From: Oenanthe sinensis
Taxonomy: Eukaryota > Streptophyta > Magnoliopsida > Apiales > Apiaceae
Assembly: GCA_028671895.1 (NCBI GenBank)
Contig: CM053795.1
Span: 8,639,501-8,703,500, forward strand
Length of the DNA stretch: 64,000 bases
Direction of reading: 5' to 3'
Shown here: in pieces, positions 48,073-61,229 of the stretch
How the letters are laid out: each line of letters starts with the position of its first letter
How positions within the stretch are numbered: the stretch's first letter is position 1
The notes under the pieces: model-generated
What the model was told of the DNA's origin: nothing
What the model saw: only the letters and a program-made list of their open reading frames with translations
Databases searched by the model: none
Made by a program: the position numbers and the translations under genes

Positions 48073-51000
48073 ATGTGGGTATGTCTAGTTTAACGATTAT
48101 TGTTATTTGTTTGTTTTTATTTAATTATGGTAGTTTTCTTAGTTAATTTGTTGGATTATTGTTTTGCACTCTATTCTTAATTCATGACAGCAGCTTCTAA
48201 TCGTAAGTATATATAATTATCAGGAAAACATAATTTACTATTTTAACAATTTATATATGATGATGATGCATTTTTTTAAAGTTGCTACATTTTAGCTGTT
48301 CTATCCTACTTGTAATTGCAAAATAAGTTTCATATTTTATTATTAATTTTCAGGCTTCCTCTTCACATAACAATTCAACTTCAATTACTCATTTTAGACT
48401 CCCCCCTGTAAATTACAAAAAACAGATTAGACACATGGGTCCTGATTTTATTCGTAGAGTGGTACTAGAATATAAATTATTTTGCTAAATAAGGGCTCAG
48501 AGGTACTTCAAAAAATAGAATTAAAAGAGTGAACTTTATAAGTATGATGATTGTTACCAATCTCTCATGGTTAACACTTCTGCCTCAGTTATGATGTTTA
48601 CCAGAAAGAATTGACTTTGACAAATGTGCTTTATTTGACCCTTTTGGATTATGGTCTATCCGGTTTTATTCAAGCAAATGATTTTAGAAATTTCGTTTAG
48701 ATCTATGGATTTTTCCGCTGGAACATTTTGTTGAGGCTGTTTAGTTGGATGTGTATACTGAGGGCTCGACTTCATTTGACAACAATAATGCTGTTAATAA
48801 ATTTGTGTCTTCAAAGTGAAGTTATATATCTTGTCTCAGAGTTTTGATTGTTTGTTATAGCTGCAATTCGATTTGGGACATGGTAGTATGCCTAATTTTC
48901 CTAATTTCTTGCGAGCCTCATTTGAGCCGGAATATTTCTTTGTCTATACATGCTCATGTTTCTGGTAGATGAATAGTGGATTTAAAACATAAAAGTACTA
49001 GATTCAATATCTTTGTTTCCTCGACCTCTATTTTTTGAAGTTCTTTTAGTTAATATCTTGTTGATTTCGATGTTTACCTCTTTAGTAACAGGCGGTGCAA
49101 ATTGAGAGTCAAGTGCAGTTATGCAGGAGCAAGGGTAACGGAGGATATTAATCCCACTACTATAGACGTTGCAGCTGATATTAGGACTGAGCGAGTAATC
49201 ACTTTTAGCTTCTGATTTCTCTTTTATATCAATTATAAAGCATGCTGTTAACAATTAGAAGCACACCAGTCACTAATATACTTTCATGTAGTAGCTTGTT
49301 GTATTAGGAGGCAGTGGTTTTGTTGGTTCAGCTATATGCAAGGCTGCAGTGGCTGAAGGTATCGAGGTCATAAGCTTGAGCAGGTACAACAATGTTTAAG
49401 GCTGCATGTACATTAGTTCATGGTTATTTCATCCACACATGGTCTATACATTCAACAAGTTAGTTTATATATGGAAGTAGTTATTTCATCTGCACCTGAT
49501 CATCCATTTTAACAAGTTAATTTCTATGTGGAAGGGGTTAGATAATTCTAATTTCTACATGTATTATTTTTAAAAGAAATCTTAACTTCCGTCGCAACCA
49601 AAACCAAATTTGAACAACTTGGCCAGAAAAGCCTGTGAGACATTAGCTCCATACTTGCACTCTTCAAAGAATGTGTTATGCTAATTAAGCATTTCTATAA
49701 TCACAGGTCAGGGCGTCCTTCTGACACGAGCACATGGGTAGATCAGGTTACCTGGAAAATAGGTACCCTCATTTTCATTTCTGCTCGCAATGGATTAATG
49801 ATTATGTATCAGCCATCATTGATGAATAATTTATGAATCAATGAACTATTGATTTTCTTTTTAGGCATCTTATAACTCTACTGTACACAATATTATGATA
49901 TAAAAGTTCATAAGAAGCCTACATATAGTGATGCTAATTGGACATGCCTTCTGTTTAACTTATATTCATTCATATCTTGCAGGAGATGTATTCTACACAA
50001 ACTGGGATGAAGTACTTCTTGGGGCTACTGCAGTTGTTTCAACTCTTGGAGGTTTTGGTAGCGAGGAACAGATGCAAAGAATTAATGGAGAAGCGAATGT
50101 TGTCTCAGTAGATGCGGCAAAGGAATATGGTAAGATATCGTTAATTACCACTCATCGACTATGTATAGTTTTAACTTGAGAACTTTCAGTTCTATCTTAA
50201 GATCCCTGTTTGTACATGTCTAAGTGTCCCATACTAGACTCTCCTATTTGTTGAGCATCTTTTACAGTTTCTTGCTATTTTAGAAGTCATTCCCCGCACC
50301 AAAGTCGTGACGGGGGTATTATTTGAAGGAATCTAGAGTTCAAGTAACACATGTTGACTGTGGAGGCAAGAAAATGACCTTTCAGTCTGAGAATAGAATT
50401 GCAAATTCACTGTTCTGCAATTCAAAATCTTGAATTGTCATTGTTCGTTTGTTTCGGGAGAAGTAACCATTTTGTCAGGAAATTTATGATAGATGAATAC
50501 ATTGCTACATTTAAAACATGCATTGCAATATTGCATACTTGCTCTCATCATGGGATCAGGGGAGACACTTGAGATGGACCAATAATTCTATTAGATCATG
50601 AGAATTGAGGGTGCCCTGTATATTAGGAATTTAGGATATTAGTGCAGTACCCTCGACCTTCGTCAGGATCAAGTCTTTCTTACTTGGCATGCCCTGTTCT
50701 CAGGTTGGTCCAAAGTTCGAATCAACCTTTATCTGCTTATAAACTTATATAGCATGAAAGTATTCTGCTATGAAGACGGATAAAGCTTTTGCCTTCTTGA
50801 GTTATTGACCTCTGACTCTTTGTGCTGCAACTCTTACTAGACAGTTCTGCTGAAGCAATTACCAATATTTGACATCTTTACTTCCGAGAGATCCTGAAAT
50901 TCTAAAGAGGATGAAATCATGTACTTACCTTTTGGTGTGTATTTTAGCTCCGACTGTGCTTTGCCTATAATGTGGTTGTCAGGTTTTGCTACGTTTCATT

Positions 51001-52399
51001 ATCCATTAACTACGTTTCTCAGTGATCATGAGTTTGAAAATACTTCCTTCAGGTTGTAAAAGAGGGTATGGTGGCTTGAACAGTTCTTCATGGACTTCTT
51101 AAGCACAGTTTTAGATAACTCTATAGAGTTTCAGCAATGATTCGGACATTTATCAACGAGATATACGAGGGTAGTCCAGCAGTGACTGAGCTGCTCCAAG
51201 TGCTAGATGAGGGCTACATTTAGAATTTTAGATATTTGATGAAGTATTTGAATGGTTGTCGGATCGTAGATTTCTAATTTTACTTGCTTCTGCCTAACTA
51301 ATTAAACAACCAAACATGAAATTTCAAAAAAAGAAAGATCCTTGCACTGAGTACAATATTTTAAGTGAAATATATGAGGTTCATTACAGACATTTCTATT
51401 AGTTAGTATTGATATACTAAGTGGAATTATCATTCCTTGATGTTTGTATTACTTTCTTGTTCTGTACAGGTTGGTTCCACTAACTACCTCTCTTTTCACA
51501 CAGGAATTCCCAAGTTCATATTGATATCAGTGCACGACTACAATTTACCATCATTTTTGCTTTCAACCGGATACTTCACAGGAAAGAGAAAAGCAGAATC
51601 GCAAGTTCTCTCCAAATATCCAAGCTCTGGTAAGTGGTAATTGATAATTAAACTTCATAGTTTTAAAACAATATTACCCTGTGTTAAAACAAATTAGGAG
51701 TATTTGTATAAGGATATAATGTCGGTAGCTTTTTTAGGGAAACAAATCACAACCTCAGAAACAGAAAAATGTTTGCTTGTTGTTGGCATGGCTGCTTGCA
51801 AGCCTCTTAATGTGAATGTAAAAAAAAAATTAGAATTTCTATATTTTGAATTGGAGGGAGAATGCACTGACACTGGAGTCCCGTCCTTTTTCATAGCACA
51901 AGTTGCTCATTGACCATAGATGCTGTCCCCACTTCTTGCGGAACTCTTATCACTGTCAATGTCTCTAGGTCCTCTAGGACTGTGATCCGATCGAAAACTT
52001 TACTACTTTAAATTCTTTAAATTTTCACCATTTGGCGCTCTCCAGACAAAAAGTATGTACTGCCACCTGTTCCCAAAATTTCGAACTTAACTACTCAAGT
52101 TAACTTTAAAATTTACAGGTGTTGTATTAAGACCAGGGTTCATATATGGGAAGAGGAAGGTTGATGGATTTGAGATCCCTCTGAATTTGATCGGGGAACC
52201 ATTGGAGAAATTACTGCTTGCCACACAAAACATTACCAGACCTTTAAATTCTCTTCCTGCATCGGATCTATTGCTAGCTCCCCCTGTCAGTGTCAACGAT
52301 GTTGCACTAGCAGTAGTGAATGCGGTTAAAGATGATGACATCTTTGGCGTCTTCACAATTGAGCAAATAAAGGAAGCAGCTGCCAACGTAAAGGTGTAA
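47906..52399 (+). CDS. chloroplast-type Rossmann-fold NAD(P)-binding protein (At1g32220-like)
   Basis: Seven exons: 47906-48030, 49092-49194, 49295-49383, 49707-49762, 49983-50129, 51504-51629 and 52119-52399. They join in phase to 308 aa. Residues 1 to about 50 are Ser/Pro-rich with few acidic residues, fitting a plastid transit peptide. The nucleotide-binding loop VVLGGSGFVGSAIC (78-91) is of the GGxGFVG type of atypical short-chain dehydrogenases. Tyr197 and Lys201 in GYFTGKRKAE form YxxxK. Other family landmarks are TNWDEVLLGATAVVSTLGGF, LRPGFIYGKR and PPVSVNDVALA. The closest family I recognise is the plastoglobule-associated protein At1g32220. Its substrate is not known to me, so a redox role is only suggested by the motif. 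The second ATG (codon 2) could also serve as start. Confidence 0.88.
48036..48071. repeat. (CT)n microsatellite
   Basis: A long CT tract begins five bases after the donor of intron 1 (GT at 48031) of the Rossmann-fold gene. Its length could affect splicing of that site; this is inferred. Confidence 0.85.
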
Positions 52400-53565
52400 G
52401 AAGGAAGAAGCAATATTTACCATGATGTATATGATTTGCGCCGAATGAGAAACAAATCCTGGCACCTTGTGTAATAGTGTATGTATGCGGAGCCAACATT
52501 TACAGATGAGATAAAAAAAGACTGGTCATCTGTTGTCACCTATGAATTTCTTGCTTGTAAGCTTAAGGAAGTATAATGCACAGAACACACTTTCATAGTT
52601 TAATTTGATACTCCTATAAAACAGCGAAGTTGACGCTGGGTAGCGCGGACTAACGATTGTACAGGGCCCCGAAATTGTCCATTCTCTATATGTAATGAAT
52701 GTACTAGTTGTAAATTTTAACTGAAAATAATACAGCAGTAATAATTTAGTGTTAAAAGGTTAAATTTTTAATTGACCATTCGATAGAGATCCAAAACTAG
52801 AAATATATTGTTATCGAGTATCATTTTAGTTTATTATTAAAATTTTCATTGTTTTTTTATACCATAAAGGGCCTAGTTTTTTTTAAAGATGGTATAGACC
52901 CCAAATCATTATGCCTGCCCTTGCTATTTTCACTTTATCAAATATACTAAAATTTAGTAAGTTTTTTTCTAGTGAACGTGGAAGTCGAGGATTCTACCTA
53001 AAGGGAAGAGTTTAAAATTGAGAATGACTCGCTTGTAAATGACTAAAGTGACACGGGGTTTTTTAGTACATGCATGACACATAATATTGGGGATTTTTTT
53101 GGATTAAAACACAAGTGAATAGTGTTTCCTGCAGAAAAACAAAAACAAAATGAAATATCATTAAAAAATACGCCTTGTTGCACTTCATTGTACACAATTT
53201 TAAACTGAGTTTTACTAAAATGGACCTATTTTTTTCCTCGTCCGCACCATTTTGGAAACTTGCTGTAAAAATATAAGTATACAACCACACACGTATTATC
53301 ATGCAGATCTAAACAAATGTTTTAACCTTTTAATCGTTTGCCCTGGTGAAACTGTATTTCCTAATTTGCCTATCAAAACTCAACCAATTACCTCCATAAA
53401 CTAGACAATAAGAGAATATTCTAATTTGAAATTTAGTATGCAGATTGAAATACCGAGTAGATGTCTTTTGGGTGTATAATATTGAATTCACAAAATGCAT
53501 TTTCCTAGAAGAATATTGTTTGGGACTATAAAGAACAACATAAATAAATTTGCATTCCACCTCAA
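52400..53565. other. spacer between convergent genes
   Basis: It holds the 3' untranslated regions of the Rossmann-fold gene (left, +) and of the SMN gene (right, -). No other gene is recognised. Confidence 0.5.
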
Positions 53566-56500
53566 CTAGCTCCGTCGTTCTTTTGCAGCAGACTGCTCCA
53601 TCAGATATCTACAAACACAATAAGCTACGAGATTAGAAATTTTTCAACACAATACATACAGGCTACAGCTATAAGATTAATATAATTCAATTGACATCCT
53701 GCAGTTATTTATGATACAGCCTGCCAGCCTGGATATGGTAACTGCAGGTTTATATACAACAACATAAACATAAATGCTTGAAATGAGAAGAAAAATAGAT
53801 CATTAAAAAAAGGTACTTAGGTCCATGTCCAGGAATAAATGATGTTGACACAACTGTAAACAATATCAAGCAGCTCAACACATCAAATTATAACACAATC
53901 ATTATGTAACTCCTAATACTCCCTCTATTTGTATTATGAGTACATCTCATTTGCAAAACAACTATACAAACTGGTAAAAAGATCAATTCTACAAAATTTA
54001 TATCTCCTTCATCAAATGAACAAGTAAAAATCCAAATAGACTTCTTCAAATCCAACTTAAAAGTCCTTTTTTGTGGCTAAATAAAGTCAGTTTTTTTAAC
54101 TTTTAACAGACAAATCAACTGTCAAGAATCGTTTCAAGAGTACTTCATTGGTCTAAAGTCTCTCTTCTACACCTATTAATAATTCTTTCAAGGATTCCAA
54201 AGAACAAAATCACCATCTTCGATAAAAGGAAGAGGCACGAGCTGCATGCCAGTGATTTTTAATCGTTTACAGGGAAAAATAGCCATTTTTCTGCCCAAAA
54301 GAAGAAATTCCAGACACTTTTGGTTAATCTCATGTGTTTCTCTTTTATCTCCCACTGAATCTCTATCATCGTGGAACAAAAATAAAGAGAAAAAATCAAG
54401 CATTCTTAACAAAATGTGTTCTGAAAGTAACATCTACAAAATACATGTGCAAACAGTTCTCAGTAATATCGGAGAATTATTTTCTTACTTTCATAGTTGT
54501 TTCCGCACATTTTAAAAGTGATCATACTAATGAAAAAATTTAAAAGTTCTTATCTAAATTAAAAACGGCTATAGAGAAAACAATACTATGCGTACAAAAA
54601 GGAACCAAGCCTATTGTAAGACTTACTTGCAAGTGTAGAAGCCTGCGGAATACCAAGCATTGAAGACAACAGTGAGATCTGTTTTGGAGCTGCAACTTTG
54701 GGCCAATTTCCCTATATCTGTCTCCAGCTTTATCTCTTCATCTGTAATCCATGATATATTAGAGGTGACAAAAAGCTAGATCATAATCTATTATCTGCTG
54801 AAATTTTAAGCACGTCTTTTTATTATCATCTCATGTGAACAAACAATATTACATAGTAGCTAAATGATTTCACCAACTGGACATGCACACACAGCCCAAA
54901 GGGAGTATATCACAATAAGTTTGCCATATCTTAAATTCAAATGAACAATGAATGCATGTAAAGCATAATGCATAGCCTTTCAATACGTTTCTCTTTGTAT
55001 TATGACAGATATAACTATATGCATATATGATTGTCAACATCTGGATCACTTTGTTGGGTTGACCCCTTACCCTCTTGGTCACACAATAAGCTAGATGAGA
55101 GAACTAAATTGGCTAGACACCCAGTGAAAAATTGAATTGCTGTGGGGTCAAGATAATTTCTTATCTACATTATACCCTTATATACAAATTGGCATCAAAT
55201 TTATTTGGCTAGAAAATCTAATATAATTAACCGTTATTATTATTCCTAAAAATCCAAAATCCCAAAGTTCTTGCCATCCGATACATTTCTAATCAGGACT
55301 GGCAAATCAACATATGAATTGAAAGTAACAAGCAGTGAAGAAAGATATATAGGTTTCGAGGTCCTTGGAACAACAGACTCTATTTCAGCTGCCAATTTGT
55401 TCTCGGCTATTAGATGATTATATATATACTTGCCAGTATCAACATAGTTTACAAGACAACTTACGTATTAGGTAGGTAGTTATAATGATAGTAAAATATC
55501 ATAGATATAAGATATGGTAATCAGTAATCACTTTCAGATTAGTAATGGAAATATTTTTCCCATATTCATATCATAAAATTCTACAAAAAATTAAATTGAC
55601 AATTTGTATTGCGGAGGCAGGGGGAAGTAACCTTTGCTTGTGTTAGCATCACCAGAAGCTTTTGTTTTTAATGCAGAAAGTGCTCTATCAGCAGCTCTCA
55701 GTGCAGTATTAACCAAATCATCTGTTTCAACAGATGACGGATTTCTATTGTGACCCGCGGCTGAAGTATTTTGACCAGATTCACCAACACAAGTTCCACT
55801 CAGATTACAACCACGCAATGAAGTGCATGGACACATACAGGCGCAACAAGAGTGTGCTACAGCTGAGCTCCGCGCTTGGGGTTCTAGCACTTGATGCCCT
55901 TGTGAAGCAGAAGTGCCATCCACCTGTACTATAGAATCAGTGGGACAAGATGCTTGTGCTGGTACTTGATGATCTTGAGAAGCTAAGTTATTACCGCACT
56001 GCATGTTAGAATCATAACCTCCATAATCCCAAGTTCCGTACTGGTAAAGTTGGTTCAGAATCTTTTGCCTCTGCTCTTCAACCTCATAATATTGACTCAG
56101 CAAGTGATTATAATCTTCTGTAGATTCTGTTTTTGAATAACCGTTATGTAAATTTTGACCATCTTTTTCACCCACGAGACTACCAATGTCTTCTGAAGGA
56201 TTGGTGGTCTCTTTTGTTTCGGTTGTTGATGCAACAGTGTTCCCATTGGTCTCCAAATCTCTTTACGCTCACAAAGGGAAAAAGAGGTATTTTAGCCTAG
56301 TATGTACAACTTAAAGGGACAGTAAAATATGTTTTGAGAAATCATAAAGCATGACAAATAAGAGTTTCACTTGTGTGGTTAAATGACCGTTCATGCAATT
56401 TCTTTGCCCTGTAATATATTATATGATCATATATGGACACAGACGGATGTATAATGGTCTCGCTTTAGATTTTTCGTTTATTACTGTAAGTGAACAAAAT

Positions 56501-57138
56501 TCATAACCTAGGAAGAATAAAAAAACTAGTTATCGAGGATACAATTATGAAATTACTTGTACCAGAAAAATAGAAGTCGGACATTTAGTACTGATGCAAA
56601 AAGGAAATCAATGAGGCCTAATAGATAGATGCATATGTAGTTTGATTTAGACAATAACCTCTTAACCTTGTTACTTTCCGACACAAGACCTGCAGTACAT
56701 TGTTCTTGGCTACCAATGACAGATGAACTATTCTGAACATCCTTTCCGTGCATTACCTGAACCAAACAAAGAATCATCAAAACTAAACCACAGCACAACA
56801 AAAGAGTAAGCAGTAATAAAAAAGAAGTAAAAACATAAATATACGCATACGACACTGGCTTCTATTTTCATTTTTCATAGGCTGATAAAAACTCCAGTAT
56901 TCCATTATATGCCATAATTTCCATTCATACACACAACTTTGTTACTAATTGAGTTGAATTTATATGTAAGTTGTTGGTGTTAATAGCTTAGAACATGAAT
57001 TGAAAGTAAAAAAAGAGAAACCCTAGAATTAAAAAGGAGGGGGAGAGATATAGTAGTTGCCTTGAAAGTGGAGATGGCCCTGTCGAAGGCTTTGATGAGT
57101 AGAGAATCATCCCACTCTTCTTCTCCTTCTTTCGCCAT
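53566..57138 (-). CDS. SMN: survival motor neuron (SMN) homologue
   Basis: Five exons in transcript order: 57138-57061, 56756-56659, 56260-55632, 54741-54627 and 53608-53566. They join in phase to 320 aa. The N-terminus, EEEWDDSLLIKAFDRAISTF, is the conserved Gemin2-binding helix of SMN (WDD.LIKA.D.A). The middle has YNHLLSQYYEVEEQRQKIL and a cysteine-rich patch (SCCACMCPCTSLRGC). The C-terminus, TDLTVVFNAWYSAGFYT (289-305) followed by CKYLMEQ, is the YG-box that self-associates in SMN. I see no Tudor domain, as in fission yeast Smn1. SMN assembles Sm rings on spliceosomal snRNAs. The YG-box has Cys306 where family members usually have Gly. Exon 1 ends AAG before GC rather than GT, so intron 1 would be GC-AG; the other introns are GT-AG. 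Confidence 0.85.
53920..54180. other. lone Stowaway-like end in SMN intron 4
   Basis: ACTCCCTCTATTTGTATTATGAGTAC is typical of the end of a Stowaway MITE. I could not find the partner end, so the element is partial or diverged. Confidence 0.3.
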
Positions 57139-57159
57139 TTTTTTTCAAATTAACTTGAG

Positions 57160-57160
<1 letters not shown>

Positions 57161-57193
<33 letters not shown>
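57161..57193. repeat. (TG)n microsatellite in SMN leader
   Basis: About 16 TG units lie 22 bases upstream of the SMN start codon. On the transcript strand this reads as a CA repeat in the 5' untranslated region or core promoter. Confidence 0.9.
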
Positions 57194-57196
<3 letters not shown>

Positions 57197-57199
57197 TGA

Positions 57200-59290
57200 G
57201 TGAGTGTATTATGTGACTCAGTTAGTTTGGGCTTGGCCCCAAAGCTAGTTAGGCCTCCGAGAATATAACCCCAGAAAATTGCTATCTTCGATCCATGAGG
57301 ATTTTTATGTGCTTTTATTTAGTTGGTTGCGGATTGAAATATTGTTGAAATTTTATAGTTAAATTAGGTTGTTGTTAAATGCACTCGACGATTACTTTAT
57401 ATATTCGGATAAATTACTGTAAATTACTTATAAATCTTTTTATGCATTAATTTTTTTGTGTCTCATTTATGGTAATTTTGATTCTAATAAATCTTTTTAT
57501 GTATTAATTCTTTTGTGTCTTATTTATGGTAACTTTAACTATTAATTAGAGTTACATTAAATACTAGTAATATATTTATTATAATAATATAAATATGAAT
57601 ATAATATTTTTTTAAAAAATATAAAAATATATTCATATAAGTAATTTACACAAAAATAATAATAATAATAATAATATTTGTGTTAATAATTATTCATATT
57701 ATTAAATTTATTTTTCTAATAATAGTTTTAATATTTTTATTTTTATTTTGCAATTATATAAATTTCTTATTTTATAAGAAATGAATTATACAATGAACAA
57801 TCACATTTTAATTGCTTAAAAAATTCATATGAATATACTCCATATTATCATATGAATATGTTATTTTATTTTAGTTTTAGGGTTTTCAAGTTAGTTCAAA
57901 ATTTTGTTTTTCAATTTAAGCTTATATTACCGTTTTAATAAAAAGAAATATATAAATATTTAAAAATAAATTGCATGCGAATAAAAACTTACCGGAAATT
58001 CTTCTTTTTCATTCATAATTAAACAATTGTTCCTATAACAAAAAAATTAAATTATTACATCATGAATAAATATAAATATATATATATAACAACCTAAAAT
58101 ATATATACATACACACACACATATCATATACGTGACAAACGAAAGATTCCACTAGACTACATAATTTTGTTGGAAACAATATTATTTCCGTACAAAATAT
58201 ATTTTTTATATTATATATGATAATTAAAAAATAATTTATATATAAATTAACTTTTAAAATTTTGATAATTAATTTATATAAAAAATGTACCTGATAAATT
58301 CAAGACTCTATTTTTATGCTGAACTACACAATTTTTATGCTTCACTTCACTAAATAAAGTTAAAAAATGCGTAATTCTGAGAATGAAGACTAAATCATTG
58401 ACATTTAGAGTTTTATAATTAGATTAAATCTAGGAATCTTGGGCAAGCAACCTCCTTTATAATTTAATTAGTAAAAAATGTTTATCTATATATTCATAAA
58501 TTTGTATTTTACTCATATTTTCTATATGAATTATAAAAATAATTAAAATAAATTTAATAATTAATTTCATAAATTTAATTTTATTATATTAGTTTTTCTT
58601 ATAAATTTAATTGAGCAATGATTTAATTGATATTAATAAAAATAATAAATAAATAAAGTTGATAGATATATTAATTTAATATCATTATATAAATATTTTA
58701 TAATTAGAATTATATAAAAGTTCATGGACTAATTCTTTGTTTAGATTATATCTCTTGCTAGTTGATTGATTTAAATAAATTAAATATATTTTACTCAATA
58801 TTGATATAAGATTATATGTAATACTGTACAAAGTTAATAAATGATTATATCTAAATAAGGTAAGGATATGTTATTCAATATTTATATAAGATTGCATGAA
58901 TACAGTGCACAAATCAAATATCGAGTGTATTTAGAAATTATGTTAAATTAGCGTAAAAATTTGTGTGAACTACTGGCCTTTCTTTTAAATTATATTATTA
59001 TATTTTATTTTATGATTAATTTATAAATTTAACATTTATTGTTTACTTTAAATAATTTAAGATTTGTTTACAGTATACCAAATGTTAAGGTTTGTGTTCA
59101 CTAACATGCATATTTTACACATCATCTCGATACTATTATACAATATGTAGGAGTAAAGGTTAATTACTTGATTAATATTGATATCGATGAATTATATTTT
59201 CCTCGTTTTGGATCACTATACTTTACTTTTGAATAAGATACTGATAATTATTTAACATACTTTTAATGTGATGGTTATAGATTCAAAATA
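57200..59290. other. AT-rich spacer upstream of SMN
   Basis: The first 150 bases are the SMN promoter side. The rest is extremely AT-rich, with no gene or clear element. Confidence 0.45.
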
Positions 59291-59295
59291 AATGG

Positions 59296-60600
59296 GTAGG
59301 TTTTGATTCTGTATGACGGTGATAAGTCAATTAAGGAAAATATTGATTTTGTGTACGATTTGAGAGTATAAATTTATTCGTTGATCACTACGATTCCGAA
59401 AAATAATCGAAACTTAAAAGGCATAGTGCTCATGAAGGTTTTATTAGTTAAAATGTAGAATATATATAGTAAAAATTAATTGAAGACATGTAGATATGAA
59501 CCTTTAATTTAATTAAAAAAGAAGAAAGGTTTGATGAATCGTAATTGCCCGATCAATTTACACACATACATATATGAGTACCAATTGACATGTCTAGTCA
59601 ACAAAAGTAACTCTTGCGGTAATAATTCATCATTTTTCTAAAATTTAATAGTGAACAACTAATATTTTATGCAATGTTTTAATAGAGGTAAAAAAATCGA
59701 CAATTCACTTGATATATCGAAACAAAACAAATAATTCATTTTATCATTAATCCAATAATGTAAACATTTTATAAATGATTGAGTCTTGGTTTTGTATGAT
59801 GATGAGTCAAATAAGGAAATGATTGATTTTTGTGCACCATTTGGAGTATAAATCTGTTTGTTGATCACTTTGATCTTGAAGAACTAGAAACAAAACAATT
59901 TGAGGCTAAAAATGTTAATGACCCTAATATTAATAGTAAGGACTCTAAAGATGATGACCCTAATATTGATAGTAATGATCAATCCACTTTAAAAAAGTTG
60001 CATCTTTTACCAACCTGCATATTAGTATGCAATTATAAAAAAAAATGCAATATCAATTATAAACAAATTAATGCCATCATTTACTTCCTATCTGTAATAT
60101 GTAATGAATCTACTTTTACAATTTTTAAGGTCTAATTTGTCCTTATTTTTACTTATTATCTGCAAGAACATTGAAACATTTATGATGCGACTCCGAAAAA
60201 CAATCAAGACTTAACAACATGGTGCTCATAGAGATTTTGTTAACTAAGATGTAGAATACATACAGTAAAAATTAATCAAAGATATATGTGTATATGGATG
60301 TTTAATCTAATTGAAAAAGAAGAAAGGTTTGATGAATCGTAATTACCCGATCAATTGACACATATATACTATACACACACACACGCCACACGGTATGTGC
60401 ATCAATTGACGTGTAATGTCTAGTCAATAAAATTAGCTGTTGTGATAATAACTCAGTATTTTTCTAAAATTTAATAGAGGGCAATTAATATTTTATGTAA
60501 TGTTTTAACATAGATAAAAAAATCGATCATCCACTCGATATATTCAATTTATCATTAATTCAATAATTTAAGCATTTTATAAATCTACAAAAATTTCATA
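59296..60600. repeat. diverged direct duplication with a 310-bp length difference
   Basis: Copy 1 (59296 to about 59770) and copy 2 (59777 to about 60600) share blocks in order: TGTATGA, AGTATAAAT, GTTGATCACT, CCGAAAAA, GTGCTCAT, GAAGAAAGGTTTGATGAATC and AGTCAA. Copy 2 carries about 310 extra bases (about 59874-60187). This extra piece includes a short acidic frame with an internal repeat (DPNINSKDSKDDDPNIDSND). Either copy 2 gained a segment or copy 1 lost it. Confidence 0.6.
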
Positions 60601-60609
60601 CCACAAAAT

Positions 60610-61200
60610 TTAACATCAAGTTTTTAAAATTTTAAATACACAAGATTAATGATTTAGGGGGTTTTGTTCATTTAATTTTTTATTGATTATATTTTAATAC
60701 ATAAAAATGTTAATTTATACATTAAATTGCATGAAATTTTATAAATGAAATAAATTAAAAATTTCTTCAGTACAACACATATAAATGATAATATTTTAAT
60801 TTTAATTCATATTTCTTAAATTTTAAATTAAGTTAATGAAATTATGTTATTTATTTGTTTATGAAATCATGTTAATAATGTATTTTTTCCTGAAAGGAAA
60901 TGATTTTTCGAAATCATCATCATCATGAACACACAGCTTCCACAAATGAATAAACTCAGAATTGAAACAAGAAAAAATTATTTACTTTTCTAATATCTAT
61001 TTATATAAAGATTTATCGTACACCGACAAGACAAGAAGGCACGGTTATCATCCACAGATTTCTCATTATTTCCAATTTACAAAAATACCCATTATCCCTT
61101 CCCACCCCTTCGCATACATCAAGGACAAAAGAGTCAAAACACATGTAATTATTATTTATCAAAAATAAGAAAAAAGAAAAAGAAAGGCGGTTGCCGACTC
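60610..61200. other. AT-rich spacer and promoter of RCD1/SRO gene
   Basis: No gene. The last 100-150 bases before 61250 are the likely promoter of the RCD1/SRO gene. Confidence 0.45.
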
Positions 61201-61229
61201 AGGGTTTTCAACATTTCCTCTCAAAGGAG

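Noticed and set aside
60962..61168. 68-codon frame before the RCD1/SRO leader
   Set aside because: Low-complexity AT-rich translation without motifs.
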